Origin: an uncultured Eubacteriales bacterium
GTDB lineage: Bacteria > Bacillota > Clostridia > Oscillospirales > Oscillospiraceae
DNA length: 22,374 nucleotides
Reading direction: 5' to 3'
Assembly (NCBI GenBank): GCA_900547405.1
Contig: URGL01000044.1
Coordinates: forward strand, 1 to 22,374
Below, piece by piece: positions 21,759 through 22,374 of this stretch (its first letter is position 1; the number at the start of each line of letters is the position of its first letter). Made by a program: the position numbers and the translations under genes. Under the pieces are notes generated by a model. It made no database searches, was not told the origin of the DNA, and saw only the letters and a program-made list of their open reading frames with translations.

Positions 21759-22374
21759 TTCTGCTCCCTCCCCTGCTCCATGCAGCTCTGCCAAGCCCGG
21801 AAATTTTCTTGATCTGCTGTCTTTGGATCAAAAAAATAGGACTCCTTAGTGAACACCAGACCGAGCGGTCCCCGCCAGTCCAGATTACTCAATTCTTGGA
21901 GCAAATCCTCCAGCGGATGATTTCCATGCCCCCAGACCATCCGGCCAGCGGGCTTTCCGTCGGAGAAGTGGACATATGCAATCCGTTCTCCGAACGTCTG
22001 GAACCACTCTTCCATGGTTTCCCCCGCCATGGATGCAGGGCACAGATCAAAACCAGCCTTCACATTGGGCAGGTCTACCGTATCCAGCAACCTTTTCAGT
22101 TCCGGCAGAGTCCGCACAATATTGCCCTCCTCCGGACAATTGGTCTCCACCGCCAGGGTCACTCCCCGCTCGGCGGCATAGCCACCCAAATCCCGCAGGG
22201 CCGAAACAGCCCGGTAGAAGGCCCGCTGAGGGGGCTCATCCAGGGCACCTCCGCTGCAGTGCAGCGTTACAATAGAAGCACCCAATGTCTTCGCCCCATC
22301 AATGGCCAGCCGGTAGTAATTTCTGGCCTTCTGGCGCACCTCATCGTTCCAGGCGCACAAGCCATAGAGGCAGG
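21755..22374 (-). CDS. FrlC-like TIM-barrel protein, diverged paralogue (N-terminus beyond window)
   Basis: About 206 C-terminal codons are visible and the frame continues past the right edge; roughly 70-80 N-terminal residues are missing. It aligns with the neighbouring FrlC-like protein: VETN, AGFDLCPA, YVHFSDG and WGHGNHPLEDLL correspond to its metal-site strands. The final strand reads LGLVFTKESYFFDP where the neighbour has LSQELTVRDYYKDP, so Val replaces the Glu that normally binds the metal. The codon is GTG, one base from GAG. The rest of the frame is intact, so this is not an obvious pseudogene. The stop overlaps the next ATG (ATGA). Function may be altered or regulatory; uncertain. 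Confidence 0.88.
   Translation of the reverse strand, partial: CLYGLCAWNDEVRQKARNYYRLAIDGAKTLGASIVTLHCSGGALDEPPQRAFYRAVSALRDLGGYAAERGVTLAVETNCPEEGNIVRTLPELKRLLDTVDLPNVKAGFDLCPASMAGETMEEWFQTFGERIAYVHFSDGKPAGRMVWGHGNHPLEDLLQELSNLDWRGPLGLVFTKESYFFDPKTADQENFRAWQSCMEQGREQK

Noticed and set aside
1..22374. Mobile element, prophage, CRISPR array or defence system
   Set aside because: No transposase, integrase, direct-repeat array, tRNA gene or defence gene was seen; all complete genes fit catabolism, transport or regulation.

Overview
The window looks like a chromosomal catabolic island from a gut-type Firmicute (class Clostridia, perhaps Oscillospiraceae, the group that includes Intestinimonas, Flavonifractor and Oscillibacter). 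The grounds are strong AGGAGG-type ribosome binding sites, consensus sigma-A promoters in AT-rich intergenic gaps, a Gram-positive style lipoprotein signal on the solute-binding protein, and the protein families present. The taxon is an inference, since no rRNA or marker gene is present. There is no integrase, insertion sequence, CRISPR array, tRNA or rRNA gene.

Layout. (1) Positions 9963 down to 1 form one long leftward operon: a family-5 peptide-type solute-binding lipoprotein, two permeases, two ATPases, an M20 dipeptidase, a BtpA/SgcQ-family TIM barrel, an FGGY sugar kinase and the start of a FrlC-like isomerase that runs off the left edge. (2) At 10387-11232 a PfkB kinase reads rightward from its own promoter. 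(3) A leftward GntR/UTRA regulator (11406-12116) is followed by a monocistronic FrlB-like SIS protein (12251-13219). (4) A second FrlB-like SIS protein and a second M20 peptidase form a leftward pair (13300-15706). (5) A second GntR/UTRA regulator reads rightward (15984-16715). (6) A FrlD-like PfkB kinase and a HAD phosphatase form a leftward pair (16752-18190). They are divergent from an amidohydrolase and YjbQ pair (18383-19669). (7) A leftward operon carries a FrlC-like isomerase that enters from the right edge, a second complete FrlC-like isomerase and an MFS transporter (19741-22374).

How the genes could work together. FrlD (PfkB kinase), FrlB (SIS deglycase), FrlC (TIM-barrel 3-epimerase) and a GntR/UTRA regulator are the parts of fructoselysine (Amadori product) catabolism: kinase, then deglycase, giving glucose 6-phosphate plus a free amino acid. 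Here each part is present two or three times, next to a peptide-type ABC importer and two M20 peptidases. My reading is that the island imports and dismantles glycated amino acids or short glycated peptides, or several related Amadori or Heyns compounds. The substrates are not shown by sequence alone.

The promoters share a short motif (YATAAYGT half-site; best copies are 14-bp inverted repeats) at or just downstream of the -10 box. This suggests the dispersed operons form one regulon controlled by one or both GntR proteins. Other points to check are a GC-rich nested hairpin between the binding-protein gene and the permease genes, an amidohydrolase with Asn where the family has its catalytic Asp, and a FrlC-like paralogue that has lost a metal-ligand Glu.
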